Shown here: one piece after another, positions 11,191 to 21,990 of the stretch | Position numbering within the stretch: position 1 is the stretch's first letter | Layout of the letters: each line of letters opens with the position of its first letter | DNA from: Paraniabella hibiscisoli | Lineage (GTDB): Bacteria > Bacteroidota > Bacteroidia > Chitinophagales > Chitinophagaceae | Direction: 5' to 3' | Assembly (NCBI RefSeq): GCF_022512515.1 | Contig: NZ_JAKWBK010000001.1 | Coordinates: 3,844,001-3,908,000, forward strand | DNA length: 64,000 nt | The notes under the pieces: generated by a model | What the model saw: the letters and a program-made list of their open reading frames with translations, nothing else | What the model was told of the DNA's origin: nothing | The model's database searches: none | Program-made: the position numbers and the translations under genes

Positions 11191-12504
11191 ATGAAACGGG
11201 CAGGCTTACAATGGTTGCTTTTGTCACTAAATCTGATACTAATAATGAACTCCTATAGTCAGGGTCATAAGATCCGGCAGCTTACGTTTTCCGCTTCCAG
11301 TCATACCTTACATCATAGCGGTGTTTTCTCAAAAGACGGGCAATGGATCGTTTTTGATGGCAGAAATGAGGATACTAAAATTGGTGAAACTTCTGTCATA
11401 GGTATTGTTAATGTACATACGGGAGAGGAACGGATCATTTATCAAACAACCAATGCATCGGTATACGGGCCGGGTGTAGGTGCCGCTTCTTTTAGTCCCG
11501 TAGCAGACGAAGTGGTCTTTATTCACGGGCTCCCGGATGCTTCAAAAGAATTTCCCTATGCAATCAGCCGGCGCACAGGTGTGTTGGTGAATATACATAA
11601 GCCTATGGAGCCTGTGTTTATGGATGCGCGTGACGTGACAGCACCTTATACGGTTGGCTCCTTACGCGGCGGTACCCATGCGCATGGATGGAGCCCGGAT
11701 GGGAAGCTCATCAGCTTTACTTATAATGATGCATTAACAGAGCCTGACCTCAGAACAGTGGGAGTGATGTTTGATGCGGGGCGTCCTGTTACTGTTGAAG
11801 AGTATCCTGGAAATAGTAATGGCCAAATGTACGCAGCAGTAATAGCAGATGTAGTCGCCCATCCCTTGCCCGGTTCTGATGAGATCAGTAAAGCTTTTGA
11901 TGAGTGTTGGATCAGCAATGGGAGCCGGTCTCCCTATATTATAGCTTTTCAGGGTAATACGGCGAATACAAATAATGAGGTTATTACAGAAATTTATATG
12001 GCAGAAATAGACACAGGGATGATAGTGGCTGACCCGGCTGCCACAGGAATAAAAGGAACCCGTCCGCGAGTGCCGCAGGGTGTTAAAGCGCACCGTATTA
12101 CCCGAACTGTAAAAGGGCTTTCAAAACTGCGGCACTGGCTACGATCTTCAAAAGATGGCAGGTTTGTTTATGCGCTGGCTGACGATACTGAGGGTAGGGC
12201 ACAAATTATCCGTTGCGACCTCACAAATGGCGCAATAGTATATATTACCCATCTTGCCTTCCCGATAGATTATACATTTAACCTGAATGCTACCGGGAAT
12301 GCAATCGTATTGGTAAGTGACAATAATGTTTACCTGCATGATTTGAATGAGGGACATTCAAGGGCATTGACCCGCAATGCGCCTGGGGCGATGAAGATTG
12401 CAGGTGCTCCCTCATTTAGCCCGGACGGAAAATCAGTCGTTTATAATCAGTACGTTGGGGAAGGAGATACAGAGACACTACAGATCATGAAAATAGCTTT
12501 GTGA
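11191..12504 (+). CDS. DUF3748 / TolB-like beta-propeller protein
   Basis: Intact 437-residue secreted protein (signal peptide ending NSYSQG). It resembles the YidR/DUF3748 family: RQLTFSASSHTLHHSGVFS, DGQWIVFDGRNED, GIVNVHTGEERIIYQT, FIHGLPDASKEFPY and RTGVLV. WD40-like blades continue to the end (SFSPDGKSVVYNQ). The biochemical role of the family is unknown. Position as the last gene of PUL 1, 6 bases after the propeller enzyme, implies a role with the same glycan, perhaps binding or processing. Confidence 0.75.
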   Translation: MKRAGLQWLLLSLNLILIMNSYSQGHKIRQLTFSASSHTLHHSGVFSKDGQWIVFDGRNEDTKIGETSVIGIVNVHTGEERIIYQTTNASVYGPGVGAASFSPVADEVVFIHGLPDASKEFPYAISRRTGVLVNIHKPMEPVFMDARDVTAPYTVGSLRGGTHAHGWSPDGKLISFTYNDALTEPDLRTVGVMFDAGRPVTVEEYPGNSNGQMYAAVIADVVAHPLPGSDEISKAFDECWISNGSRSPYIIAFQGNTANTNNEVITEIYMAEIDTGMIVADPAATGIKGTRPRVPQGVKAHRITRTVKGLSKLRHWLRSSKDGRFVYALADDTEGRAQIIRCDLTNGAIVYITHLAFPIDYTFNLNATGNAIVLVSDNNVYLHDLNEGHSRALTRNAPGAMKIAGAPSFSPDGKSVVYNQYVGEGDTETLQIMKIAL

Positions 12505-12610
12505 AAAAGTATCGGTGCATGCATACTGTCTTTGCCGTTGACAGTTCATTAGAATGTTAAGGGATCAATAATCTTACCGGCTTAAACAATTCCGGATCGC
12601 TCAATACTAT

Positions 12611-12618
12611 TAAATTTG
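12611..12618 (+). promoter_or_regulatory. Putative -7 element TAAATTTG
   Basis: Fits TAnnTTTG, 37 bases before the ATG at 12656 of the GntR regulator, in the 150-base gap after PUL 1. No clear -33 partner is visible. Confidence 0.4.
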
Positions 12619-12655
12619 CTGACTAACAAAGCGATTGCAAGCAAATGAAATAATT

Positions 12656-13676
12656 ATGAGAACCAGAACCGAAAAAAGTTGAACATAACAAAGGATTGGC
12701 ATCTGTCCCGAGTTCAGCAGGTGGCCGATACTTTTAAAAAAGAGATCGTAAAAGGTGGCTTGAAAAAGATGATCAGCTTCCCTCTATAAACGATTGTAGC
12801 AGAACTTACAATGTGGCGCGTGATACAGTAGAGAAAGCCTACCAGATATTAAAAGATCAAAGGTATATCGTGTCCATTAAGGGACGGGGTTATTTTGTAA
12901 GAGGAGTTCCTTCGAAAAAGCTAAGGGTATTGCTGGTTATGAATAAGATCAGCGCCTACAAAAAAATTGTATACAACAGCTTCGTGGAAACCCTGGGTGA
13001 TAAGGCTGTAGTAGATCTGCAGATTCATCATTACCGCCTCGATATCCTGAAAGATATTGTAGAAAGCAAAATGAACCAATACGATCACTTTGTGATCATG
13101 CCGCATTTTACCCACGATACCGATCAAAAGAAAGTAGTTGCATTGCTGAAAAACATTCCTTCAGGGAAGCTAACCGTTCTGGATAAAAAAATTGCAGGGC
13201 TCGATCATTCCGTTGAAGTGTACCAGGACTTTGAAAATGATATTTTTGAGGCCCTGATGTCACAACCGGAACTCATAGAGAAATATGATAACCTGGTGGT
13301 GATTTTACGAAGCGATGAGTTTCACCCGCGCGAAATCATAAAGGGCATCAGGAGATTTTGTCAAAAGCATAAAAAAGGATTTAAAGTAGCTGCGGGCGCT
13401 GAGGAACTGACGTTACAACCGGCTACGCTTTACATCGAGACTTCTGAATCTGATTTAGCGCACCTGATGAAAAAAGCGAAAGAGCTACGACTAAAGCTGG
13501 CTAAAGATATCGGTATTATTTCCTTTAACGAAACCGTTTTAAAAGACCTGCTTCATGTAACCGTTGTTACTACCGACTTTGCAAAAATGGGAGAAGCCGC
13601 GGCATCCAAACTGTTGAAGAATGATACAGAACGTTTCAAAGTTCCTTTTAGTTTTATAAAAAGAAAGACGGTATAA
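12656..13676 (+). CDS. GntR-type winged-helix regulator with periplasmic-binding-protein-like sensor domain
   Basis: Cytoplasmic sugar-responsive regulator of about 340 residues. Reading across two broken A runs (A6 at 12672-12677 and A5 at 12763-12767, each needing one A) gives a GntR head: ITKDWHLSRVQQVADTFKKE, LPSINDCSRTYNVARDTVEK and GRGYFVRG. From about residue 90 it has a LacI/PBP-like sensor (RVLLVMNKISAYKKIVYNSF, FVIMPHF, VVILRSDEFHPREIIKGI, IGIISFNETVLKDLL). Such GntR-PBP hybrids occur in Bacteroidota sugar loci. It lies between PUL 1 and PUL 2 and could regulate either. The start at 12656 depends on the first repair; a TTG at 12679 is the alternative. Confidence 0.82.
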
Positions 13677-13819
13677 TAGCTGCATGTTTTACGTAGTAGC
13701 TCTTGTTTTGTGTAACGGAGGCTACAGTTTGGGGAATCACAGTGGTCGTTTTTATTTTCGGGTAGATTGGTACGCAACTTGCGTTAAGCCTTGCTATAGT
13801 ACATCTAAAAATAAATACG

Positions 13820-14136
13820 ATGACACAGATGATGATACCCAATGAAATGCAGGTGCGCATAGATTATGAACGCAATGATTTACCTGGTTTAATAAAACAT
13901 TTACGACCTGTTATATGGGAGGAGGGATCGGGCTATTGTTGCCTTTTAGGGCCCGATTGTAAGAGGGTGTGCTGGGTTATGGTAAGTCGGTTGATGCTGC
14001 TGTTAGTGAGTGGGAATTGCAGGTTAAGGAGCGACTCTCCTGTCGCAACCCGGGAGATGAGGTAGCTGATTTCATAGCGCAAACACTAAATTGCCCACCT
14101 CGCCCGGTAACTATGAAAAAACCAATTGCGGCCTGA
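13820..14136 (+). CDS. Small HicB-like protein, orphan
   Basis: About 105 residues after adding one G in G3 at 13965-13967. The N-terminal half reads MQVRIDYERNDLPGLIKHLR and PVIWEEGSGYCCLLGPD, then GYGKSVDAAVSEWELQVKER. The pattern of a strand, G-x-G-Y, a second strand and then an amphipathic helix with regularly spaced residues is like the HicB/UPF0150 partial RNase H fold. No HicA-type toxin is beside it. It could instead be an unrelated small conserved protein; function not assigned. Confidence 0.45.
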
Positions 14137-14315
14137 ATGGTAGTGTCAGATATATAATTAACCTATGTGGAAATTTACCATTTAGCCGCCATTTTACAAC
14201 TAATTGCAGGTACATCAGTGCTGCTTTGGAAAACCATGTACCGGCTGTAACCCGCCATCAATAAGGGTTTCATAAACTTTTTTACCAAAATTAATCAATA
14301 CTGGTTAAAACGTCT

Positions 14316-14323
14316 TATATTTG
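14316..14323 (+). promoter_or_regulatory. Putative -7 element TATATTTG
   Basis: Exact match to TAnnTTTG, 64 bases before the small ORF at 14388 and 412 bases before SusC at 14736. It is the best promoter candidate in the long gap before PUL 2 and implies a long leader transcript that carries the small ORF. Confidence 0.5.
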
Positions 14324-14387
14324 TCTATCATTTAAGTGGACTAATGTTGTCAACCACGGCAGCAAACCATCTAAACTAAAAAACAAC

Positions 14388-14516
14388 ATGAATAGTTTGA
14401 AAATCCCTGCAATTTACTTGCAAGAATGTGCTATTAATTATGAGGTGGACATGGTGTTAGAAATGCCGCTTTCCGGCGATTCTATTTCACATTGTTGTTG
14501 TACCTGTTCAATGTAA
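14388..14516 (+). CDS. Tiny ORF, 42 residues, Cys-rich C-terminus
   Basis: An ATG after an A-rich leader begins a 42-residue reading frame that starts MNSLKIPAIYLQECAINYEV, continues acidic and hydrophobic, and ends SGDSISHCCCTCSM: four cysteines in five positions just before the stop. It sits 64 bases behind a TAnnTTTG element and 219 bases before the PUL 2 SusC. It resembles nothing I can name. A leader peptide, a short peptide with a modified Cys/Ser/Thr core, or chance are all possible. No lanthipeptide synthetase, radical SAM protein or peptidase-transporter is nearby. The rest of 14137-14735 shows only a weak AACTGC/GCAGTT hairpin at 14561-14579. Confidence 0.3.
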   Translation: MNSLKIPAIYLQECAINYEVDMVLEMPLSGDSISHCCCTCSM

Positions 14517-14735
14517 ATAACCCTTTTTACATTCTTTCATTTTAGTTACCTATAGTTTTTAACTGCAGTAAAAGCAGTTGTCTTGCTGTGATCTGATGCC
14601 AGATGACAGGTGTATACTCCTTTTGCTGTTTACGTTAGGCAACGCGCAATGTTTATTGCTACCTGGCCCGGATCAGCCGCCTGGTCATGTAGGTGATTGC
14701 CCGTTGTAAATGGCCGATCTAAAAATTACAAATAA

Positions 14736-17700
14736 ATGTTTTCCAAGTTTTACAAAGCCGGCAGTCTGATACTGCTCTATTTATGTCTTTCCCTTTTCCC
14801 GGGAATATTGTATATGCACAAAATCCGGCAACTGTCAATTCCGTTCTGGAAGGTACAGTGGTAGATGAAGCTACAGGCCTTCCACTCGAAGGCGCCAATA
14901 TTATAATAGAAGGGGTCACCAATCAAACCACCACCGATCAAAAGGGCAGGTTTGAATTAAGAACCGGGCAAAAATTCCCCTATAACATTATTGTCACTTT
15001 TGTAGGATATGAAAAGAAACTACAGGTAGCCAATGGCTCACCGGTATCAGTAAAGTTAAAGGCAACGAATAATAACCTCGATGATGTAGTGGTGGTGGGA
15101 TATGGTACACAGTCGAGAAAGAACCTGGTGGGCTCAGTAGCCAAAGTAGATCCTACCGATACCAAACTCATACCGGAGGCCAGCTTTGATGCGCAGTTGG
15201 CGGGTAAGGCTGCGGGCGTGCAAATTAATACCAATACCGGCGTACCGGGATCTGATGTTTTTATCCGGGTTCGTGGTGCAACTTCTATTAATGCCTCTAA
15301 CGATCCTTTATACATTATAGATGGCGTGTTTATTAATAACTCTAGTTTGCAAAACATTGCGCAGGAGCGTGGCACTTCTCCTTTAGCTGATATCAATCCT
15401 GCTGATATTGAAAGTATAGAGATCTTAAAAGATGCCTCCGCTATAGCGATCTATGGTTCCCGTGGTGCCAATGGCGTGGTGCTGGTATCCACCAAAAGAG
15501 GCAACTATAATCAGAAAACAAGAATTCATTTTAATGGATCAGAAGGTTTTGCCTGGGCTCCCGCTGACAGGGTTTGGAAAACCACAACCGGTGCCGAACA
15601 TGCTTTACTAATTAACGAGTATAATCGTAATATGGGTACTCCTGAGCCCTTCAGGGATCCGGCAGTTGTTATTAACGGTGTTGCAGGAAGAGGGCTTCCG
15701 GAAAATCAGCCAACCTACGATAGGATGAGCTACCTGAACCGTACTGCGCAATTGCGCAACTATGATATTTCCCTGCAGGGTGGTTCAGAAAGAACCAAAT
15801 TCTACCTCGGCGGAGGGTATACCAAACAGGAATCGATATGGAAGCCGATGTCTTTTGAAAGAGGTGGTTTCAAAGTAAACCTCGACCATAAGATCAATAG
15901 CAAAATAACCATTGGAACCAGTAACAGTTTTAGCAAAAGCTACAGAAACCAGGCCCGGCCTGCTAACGGAGCCAATGGCACACTATTACAGGCTTCTTTA
16001 AATATTCCAACTTATCTTCCCATTTTTTCGCAGGACGGAACGCCGCTGAAATGGGTGAATTTCGACAATATATCGGTACTCACCAACACGGTTAATTTAT
16101 GGTCTAATAGCTATCATTATATCGGTAATGTTTATCTTGATTATAAAATAACGCCTAAGCTTACTTTTAAATCAACATTTGGCGTTGACTATAATGACTA
16201 TGAGGAGAATGAGTATTGGGACACACGTACCATCCTGGGTAATAACGGGGGCCGCGGCACGCAAAGTGTAACTAAAGCAACTACTTCTATCAATGAACAA
16301 ACCTTAAGCTATAACGATAAGATCGACCGGCATAGCTTTGGGATACTGGTGGGTAACACGCTACAGAACGTAGAAGTGAAGAATGTGTCTGCTACCGGTA
16401 CTAACTTTCCCAATAATTCTTATACACAAATATCTGCTGCAGCCACGCAAACAGCATCTCAATTCAGAAATAACAGCAACCTGGCTTCTTTCTTCTCCAG
16501 GGTAGATTATAACTACGCGAATAAGTACTACACTGAGCTGACTATAAGGGCCGACGGATCGTCTAAGTTTGGGGTCAACAATCGCTGGGGTTATTTTCCC
16601 GCAGTTGGCTTTGCGTGGCGCGCCAACGAAGAGAACTTTTTAAGGATAATGTATCTGCCATTTCGAACCTGAAGTTCAGGATCAGTTATGGAACCACGGG
16701 TAACCAGAGTGGCATCAATGACTTTGCTTCTCAGGGCTTATGGACCGGCGGGTTTGGTTATGCAGATGTTGCCGGTGGTACAGAGTTACCGGGTACCGGT
16801 CCCTTGCAAATAGCTAATCCCGATTTAAAATGGGAAAGCACAGAACAGTTCAGTAGCGGGGTAGATATTGGTTTACTAAAAGACCGGTTAACGATAGAGT
16901 TTAATTATTACAATAAATATACAAGGGATGCTTTATTATTAGTAGCAACGCCGGGCATTTCGGGTTTCTCCTCTTATCTTACTAATTATGGAGAGATCAG
17001 CAATAAGGGTTTTGAATTGGCGATTAATTCCGTAAATATTAAAACCACTAAGTTTACCTGGAATACCAACCTGAATGTAGCCCGTAACAAAAATACCATT
17101 GAGAGAATACCTGCTGATATTCCCTTTGCCGGTCGTGACCTGATCCGGTTGCAGCAAGGCAGTTCGCTTTATTCTTACTGGCTCTATAAACAACTAGGGG
17201 TAGATCCGCAAACGGGTGATGCCATTTTTGATGATTATAACGGCGATGGTAAGATCACCGCTGAAGACCGGCAGATTGTGGGCAGTACCTGGCCCAAACT
17301 TTTGGCGGGTTAACGAATAGTTTCAGTTATAAAGGCATCGACCTTAATATATTCTTTACTTTCTCTTACGGCAATTTCATATGGAATCATAACCGGATGC
17401 TCGGCGAGACGGGAGGCACCCTCGATGCGGGAAGAGTATTACTTGCCAGCCAGCTGGATCGCTGGACCACACCGGGCCAGGTTACTGAAACTCCCAGGCT
17501 CACGGCCGCTAATTATTCAAGACAGGAGAACAGCCGTTTCTTCGAAGATGCATCCTATTTAAGATTACGTTCATTAACACTAGGATATACTTTACCCAGG
17601 ACATTAACAGACCGCATTAATATCAGTAAGGTTCGGTTTTATTTAACGGGTAGTAACCTTCTGCTATTCACTAAATACACCGGTGCTGATCCGGAATCCA

Positions 17701-17789
17701 ATCTGGGAACACAGAATATCCAGGGATATGATTACGGTACTCCTCCTCAGCCACGTACCGTGCAGTTTGGATTAAATGTTTCCCTGTAA
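14736..17789 (+). CDS. SusC/RagA-type TonB-dependent receptor (PUL 2)
   Basis: Outer-membrane importer of about 1018 residues once three runs are repaired by one base each: T4 at 14794-14797 (signal peptide), T5 at 16637-16641 and T4 at 17300-17303. From 14736 the signal peptide is MFSKFYKAGSLILLYLCLSL... ending VYAQ. Domains: CarboxypepD_reg-like at about 30-105 (LEGTVVDEATGLPLEGANII), signature VVVGYGTQSRKNLVG, plug (LYIIDGVFINN, SIEILKDASAIAIYGSRGAN) and barrel (ELTIRADGSSKFG, FRISYGTTGNQ, GADPESNLGTQN). Its SusD partner follows 28 bases later. Without repair the frame is cut into pieces that could be mistaken for a pseudogene. Confidence 0.92.
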
Positions 17790-17817
17790 CCCTTATAATT
17801 ATTCAAATACGAAGACG

Positions 17818-19186
17818 ATGAAATTGATTATTCCAATCCTTGTTGCTATATCAATAGTGCTGGGTTCCTGCAAAAATACCTGACCGTGGAGCCGGTTAAC
17901 GCGGTATCCGATGAAACAACCATATTTGACAAAACATCCAGCGAAACCGCGCTGAGGGCCGTGTACAGGCAAATGGGAAATATCGGGTACTATGGCGAGA
18001 ACTACGTGACTTTCGGCTATTTCCCCAGCGGAGATATTAAGAATCTTACAACTGGCGGCTCTGCCAACTTTGTAAATGTAAACTTCAGGTCAGATGATGT
18101 ATTATTTAATACTACCTGGGTAGCTATTTATAGTGCGATCAACCGGGCGAATCATGTGATCACCAAAGTGCCTTCGGTTAACGATCCGGCGCTTACAACG
18201 GCCTTAAAAAATCAATATATAGGTGAAGCGAAATTCCTCAGAGCGTTGGCTTATTTCGACCTGGCAAGAGCCTGGGGAGGTGTTCAGATAGTACTGGAAC
18301 CAACTACTTCCCTGCAAAACCGGCCTGCTATAAAAAGAAGCTCACTGGCAGATACTTATGCGCAGGTATTGAAAGACCTGGAAGAAGCGGAGACAGTATT
18401 GCCTGATGCCGTAAACCGCATCCGGGCTACACGCCGAACCGTATGGGCTTTGAGAGCCAGGCTGCATTTATATAAAAAGAATGGGCGCAAGCTCAAGAAT
18501 ATGCTACAAAGCTGATCGATAAAACAGCTGACTATAAATTACTGAAGCCTTACAGCACCTGGTTTGCCAATAACGTGATCGCAACTCAGGAATCTATTTT
18601 CGAACTGCAATTCAGCTTGCAAAATCCTAATTCTACCCGCCTGCAAATGGCGCATTCCTCTAACGGAGGTCAGTACCGCTATGCGCCCAATGACCGGTTT
18701 GTACAATTGCTGAACAATCCCGCAATCGGTGGAGGCCGTTCTGCATTAATAGGTAGCATTACACAAAGTGGTATTACTAACTGGTATGGCAATCTGTATT
18801 ACCGGAAAGATGCTTCTGATCCGGCCTATATTTTAAGAATCGCAGAGATGTACCTTATAAGGGCTGAAGCAAAGGCCCAGCTCAATAATTTATCAGCCAC
18901 TGACGGCGCCTTGTTTGATTTGAACCAGGTGCGCGACCGGGCCGGTCTTGCGGCGGCTGCTGCAACTACACAAACTGAAGTTTTAAGGGCGATAGAAGAA
19001 GAGCGCAGGTACGAATTTGCTTTTGAAGCCCATCGCTGGTATGATCTGGCAAGAACTGGCCGTGCAAAAGTTGTATTGGAAGCGCTGGATGCCAATGTAA
19101 AAGTCGACGATCACGAGTACCTGTTCCCGATACCGGTAACTCAAATTCAATTAGATCCTAACCTGGAACAAAACCCGGGCTACTAA
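17818..19186 (+). CDS. SusD/RagB-type glycan-binding lipoprotein (PUL 2)
   Basis: About 456 residues after adding one A in A5 at 17872-17876 (just after the lipobox, giving LGSCKKYLTVEP) and one A in A5 at 18474-18478 (giving LYKKEWAQAQEYATKLID). SusD features: SDETTIFDKTSSETALRAVY, IGEAKFLRALAYFDLARAWG, ILRIAEMYLIRAEAKAQLNN, EEERRYEFAFEAHRWYDLAR and LFPIPVTQIQLDPNLEQNPG at the end. It is anchored on the cell surface and caps the preceding SusC. The DoxX-like gene starts 17 bases downstream, so that unusual trio probably shares its transcript. Confidence 0.92.
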
Positions 19187-19203
19187 CTTTTAAACGAGCA
19201 AAC

Positions 19204-20531
19204 ATGAGCTTTCTGAATCTCTCGTCGCCATTGCAATGGAGCAATATAAACAAGTGGGTATTGCGCTTTTTGTTCCTGTTCTTTTTGATACAGGTTGTTC
19301 CTCTCGATTATAAATTTTACCAGGATATATTACAGACTCCTGCCGGTGATAAAGGCTTTTACATTCTTTTTAAATTAGCCAATTACACGCCGGTTTTTGG
19401 TACAGCAAATAGTTATTGGAGCTGGTTGATCATTGCAGGTATTGCTTTAGCGGGCGCTTTTCTTTTTGAGAAGATAAGCAGGTTTAAAGGCCTCGACTAC
19501 GATAAGCTGTATTATTGGCTTCGTATACTGCTTCGCTACCGGCTTGCACTGGCGGCGATATCGTATGGTTTTATCAAACTCTTTCCGCTACAAATGCCTT
19601 ACCCCAGTCTGGGTAATCTTCATACAGCATATGGCGATTTTCTGCCCTGGAAAATATACTTCCATACTACTGCAATAGCGCCTCCATTTGAAGTTTTCCT
19701 GGGAGGAGTGGAATTGCTTTCAGGGTTTTTATTGCTGTTTAGAAAAACGACCACATTCGGCGCGGGCGTGCTGGCAGGATACTATGGAAATGTATTCGCT
19801 TCCAATATCGCCTATAGCATGGGTCATGAAGCCTACAGTTTACAGTTGACCATTTTCGCCATTGTATTATTTATGTATGATGCACCGCGGCTATACAATT
19901 TATTGGTTGCTGGTAAGTATACCATTGCCAATACCTATCGTCCGGTATTTACCTCAAAGGAGAAATGGGTTAAAAAGATCGGCCGGCCATTAATTGCCAT
20001 TTTTATTGTATGGCTGGGTGTAGCAGCCTATCATAATTATACAACAGCTCCTTATAAATATCCTGCTGCTAAAGGATTGGCGGGGGCTTATGGATTTTAT
20101 AATGTGAGGGTATTTAAATGGAATAACCAGGAAATACCCTATTCTTCAACCGATCTGAACCGCTGGCAGAACGTCGTTTTTGAAAAATGGGCGACGCTAA
20201 GTATTAAAACGGCAAAGCCGATTATAATAGACGATGGATTAGGCGACCAATTTACCAACAATGATCATGAAAGAAACTTTGAATCGGCCGGCGTAGGGGA
20301 AGGCGATATTTTTCTTACGCCTCGGATACCGTGAATCAGAGACTTTCTCTTGCCAATAAAAATAAGAATCATAAAGAAGAACGGTTTCAACTGAGTTATG
20401 AGTTAGTGGGTAAGGATACCATCATTATAAGAGGAATTAATGAAGAGAAAGATTCTGTTTATGCTGAACTAAACAGGATCAATAAAAAATACCTGTTGTT
20501 TGAAGGAAGGCGTAAACCTGTTAAATTATAA
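19204..20531 (+). CDS. DoxX-like membrane protein with C-terminal soluble domain, paralogue 1 of 3
   Basis: About 442 residues. It has N-terminal hydrophobic segments (LRFLFLFFLIQVV; WLIIAGIALAGAFLFE), then a DoxX/HTTM-like four-helix core with SYGFIKLFPLQMPYP, VFLGGVELLSGFLLLFRKTT and LTIFAIVLFMYDAPRLYNLL. After a last helix (IAIFIVWLGVAAYHNY) comes an extracytoplasmic region with GLAGAYGFYNVRVFKWN and RWQNVVFEKWATLSIKT. The frame breaks in G4 at 20296-20299; one G gives GVGGRRYFSYASD and links to the piece ending EGRRKPVKL. The core resembles DoxX, seen in thiosulfate:quinone oxidoreductase and in uncharacterised proteins; function unknown. Its two neighbours are full-length paralogues. Confidence 0.7.
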
Positions 20532-20535
20532 TGCC

Positions 20536-21980
20536 ATGACTACAGACAATCAAATCAATAATCGGGTATCTGCAGTATGGAGCCCGTCGCAGAAATTTAT
20601 ATTCCGGGTATGCTTTGTGTTTTTTTAATAATGATCATTCCCACGGATGCAAAGTATTATCAGAAATGGGTTACAACCGACTGGAAACATCTGCATATAA
20701 GAGATATGGGCTCTTTAAGCGGATCAAGTTTTAAGATCATAGAAGTAGCCACAAAAAGACCGGGCGGCAATGATACAGGAGGTGCGCCTGAGAAGAAACA
20801 GTATGATTATGTGATCTACCCTGAAACCGGAGAGTACGGCGCCTGGAGCTATATCAACTGGTTTATAGCATGGGTACTGGGAGTAGCAGGCGCTTTAATA
20901 TGGACCTTGCTGGATCGTAAATCAAAAAATTATAACCTGCTCTACTATTTCCTGGAAGTATTGGTAAGCTACGCTATGATCGTAAGATTACAGGGCCTTA
21001 CTTTTTCCAAAATATTTCCCTCGCAAATGCCCGACCTGGCATTGACCCAGCTAAACACTCCTTTTGGCGACTTTGTAGCGCAGAAGTTGTATTGGATACA
21101 GTTTAGCTTTGTTCATAATTTTGAACGTTATGCCGGTTATGCGGAGCTCGTGATCATGTTCGCGCTTTTGTTCAGACCAACGAGAGCAATAGGAGCTGCT
21201 TTAAGTATTGCGATGATCGGGGTAATAGCCCTGGCCAATCATACTTATGACGGAGGGATTCACTTATTAGCATCTTTTTACATAATAGGCGGAGCTTTCG
21301 TGCTATGGAGGTATTTACCACCTATCTGGAACCTCATTGTTCATGAAAAAAGCACTACGCTCAAAATAGTTTATTATCCATTCAGCAGGCCATGGGAAAA
21401 ATGGTTCAGGGTAGCTTTCAAAAGCTTTATTTTTCTATTCTTCTTCGTAATTAGCGCTTACCTGCATTGGGATAATTATCACAACGATTCTTATAAAGTT
21501 CCTCAGAACCCCGGGTTGGCCAATGCCAGGGGACTTTATACGGTTACAGACTTTAAAGTGAATGATACCGTAGTTCCTTATTCTCCTGTAGATTCTTTAC
21601 GATGGCAGGATGTAACACTGGAGAAATGGTCTACACTATCGTTTACCGTATTCAACACTTTTGATATACATGGCGAGGCGGGCAGAGGTAAGCAATATAA
21701 AGATATTGACAGAACCTATGAGTCGGCAGGCACCGGAGGCGGACGAAGACATTTTTATTATGAAATAGACAGTGTCAATAAAATAATAATGCTGAAGAAT
21801 AAAAACAAAGTGTACGAAAGCCAGGTACTTCAGCTGCACTATCAACGTCTGGACGCAAACGAAATATTGTTGAAAGGTAATAATGAATATGGACAGCCGA
21901 TCTCTATGCTTTTAACCAGGAGACCCAAACAATATCTTGTATACCAGGGACGTAACCAGCAAAATATCTGGACACCCTAA
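20536..21980 (+). CDS. DoxX-like membrane protein with C-terminal soluble domain, paralogue 2 of 3
   Basis: About 481 residues, longest of the trio. The start at 20536 (MTTDNQINNRVSAVWSPSQ) requires one T in T7 at 20620-20626 to reach FVFFLIMIIPTDAKYYQKW. An insert after the first helix (residues about 60-105, with KRPGGNDTGGAPEKKQ) is not in the others. The core motif is KIFPSQMPDLAL, followed by GYAELVIMFALLFRPTRAIG. The C-terminal part has GLANARGLYTVTDFKVND, RWQDVTLEKWSTLSFTV, ESAGTGGGRRHFYYEID and KGNNEYGQPISMLLTRR, matching blocks in both neighbours. It begins 5 bases after paralogue 1 ends. Inner-membrane location is likely; no known catalytic motif seen. Confidence 0.7.
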
Positions 21981-21990
21981 AACATGACTT

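Noticed and set aside
14388-14516. Complete lanthipeptide or other RiPP cluster around the Cys-rich ORF
   Set aside because: No LanB/LanC/LanM, radical SAM, YcaO or peptidase-transporter gene in the window; only the bare ORF can be claimed.
14561-14579. AACTGC/GCAGTT hairpin as a terminator
   Set aside because: Only a 6-bp stem and no T run follows it on either strand.
20577-20640. Start of DoxX-like paralogue 2 at 20577
   Set aside because: This gives no sensible N-terminus; the ATG at 20536 with T7 repaired joins smoothly to the first helix as in the paralogues.
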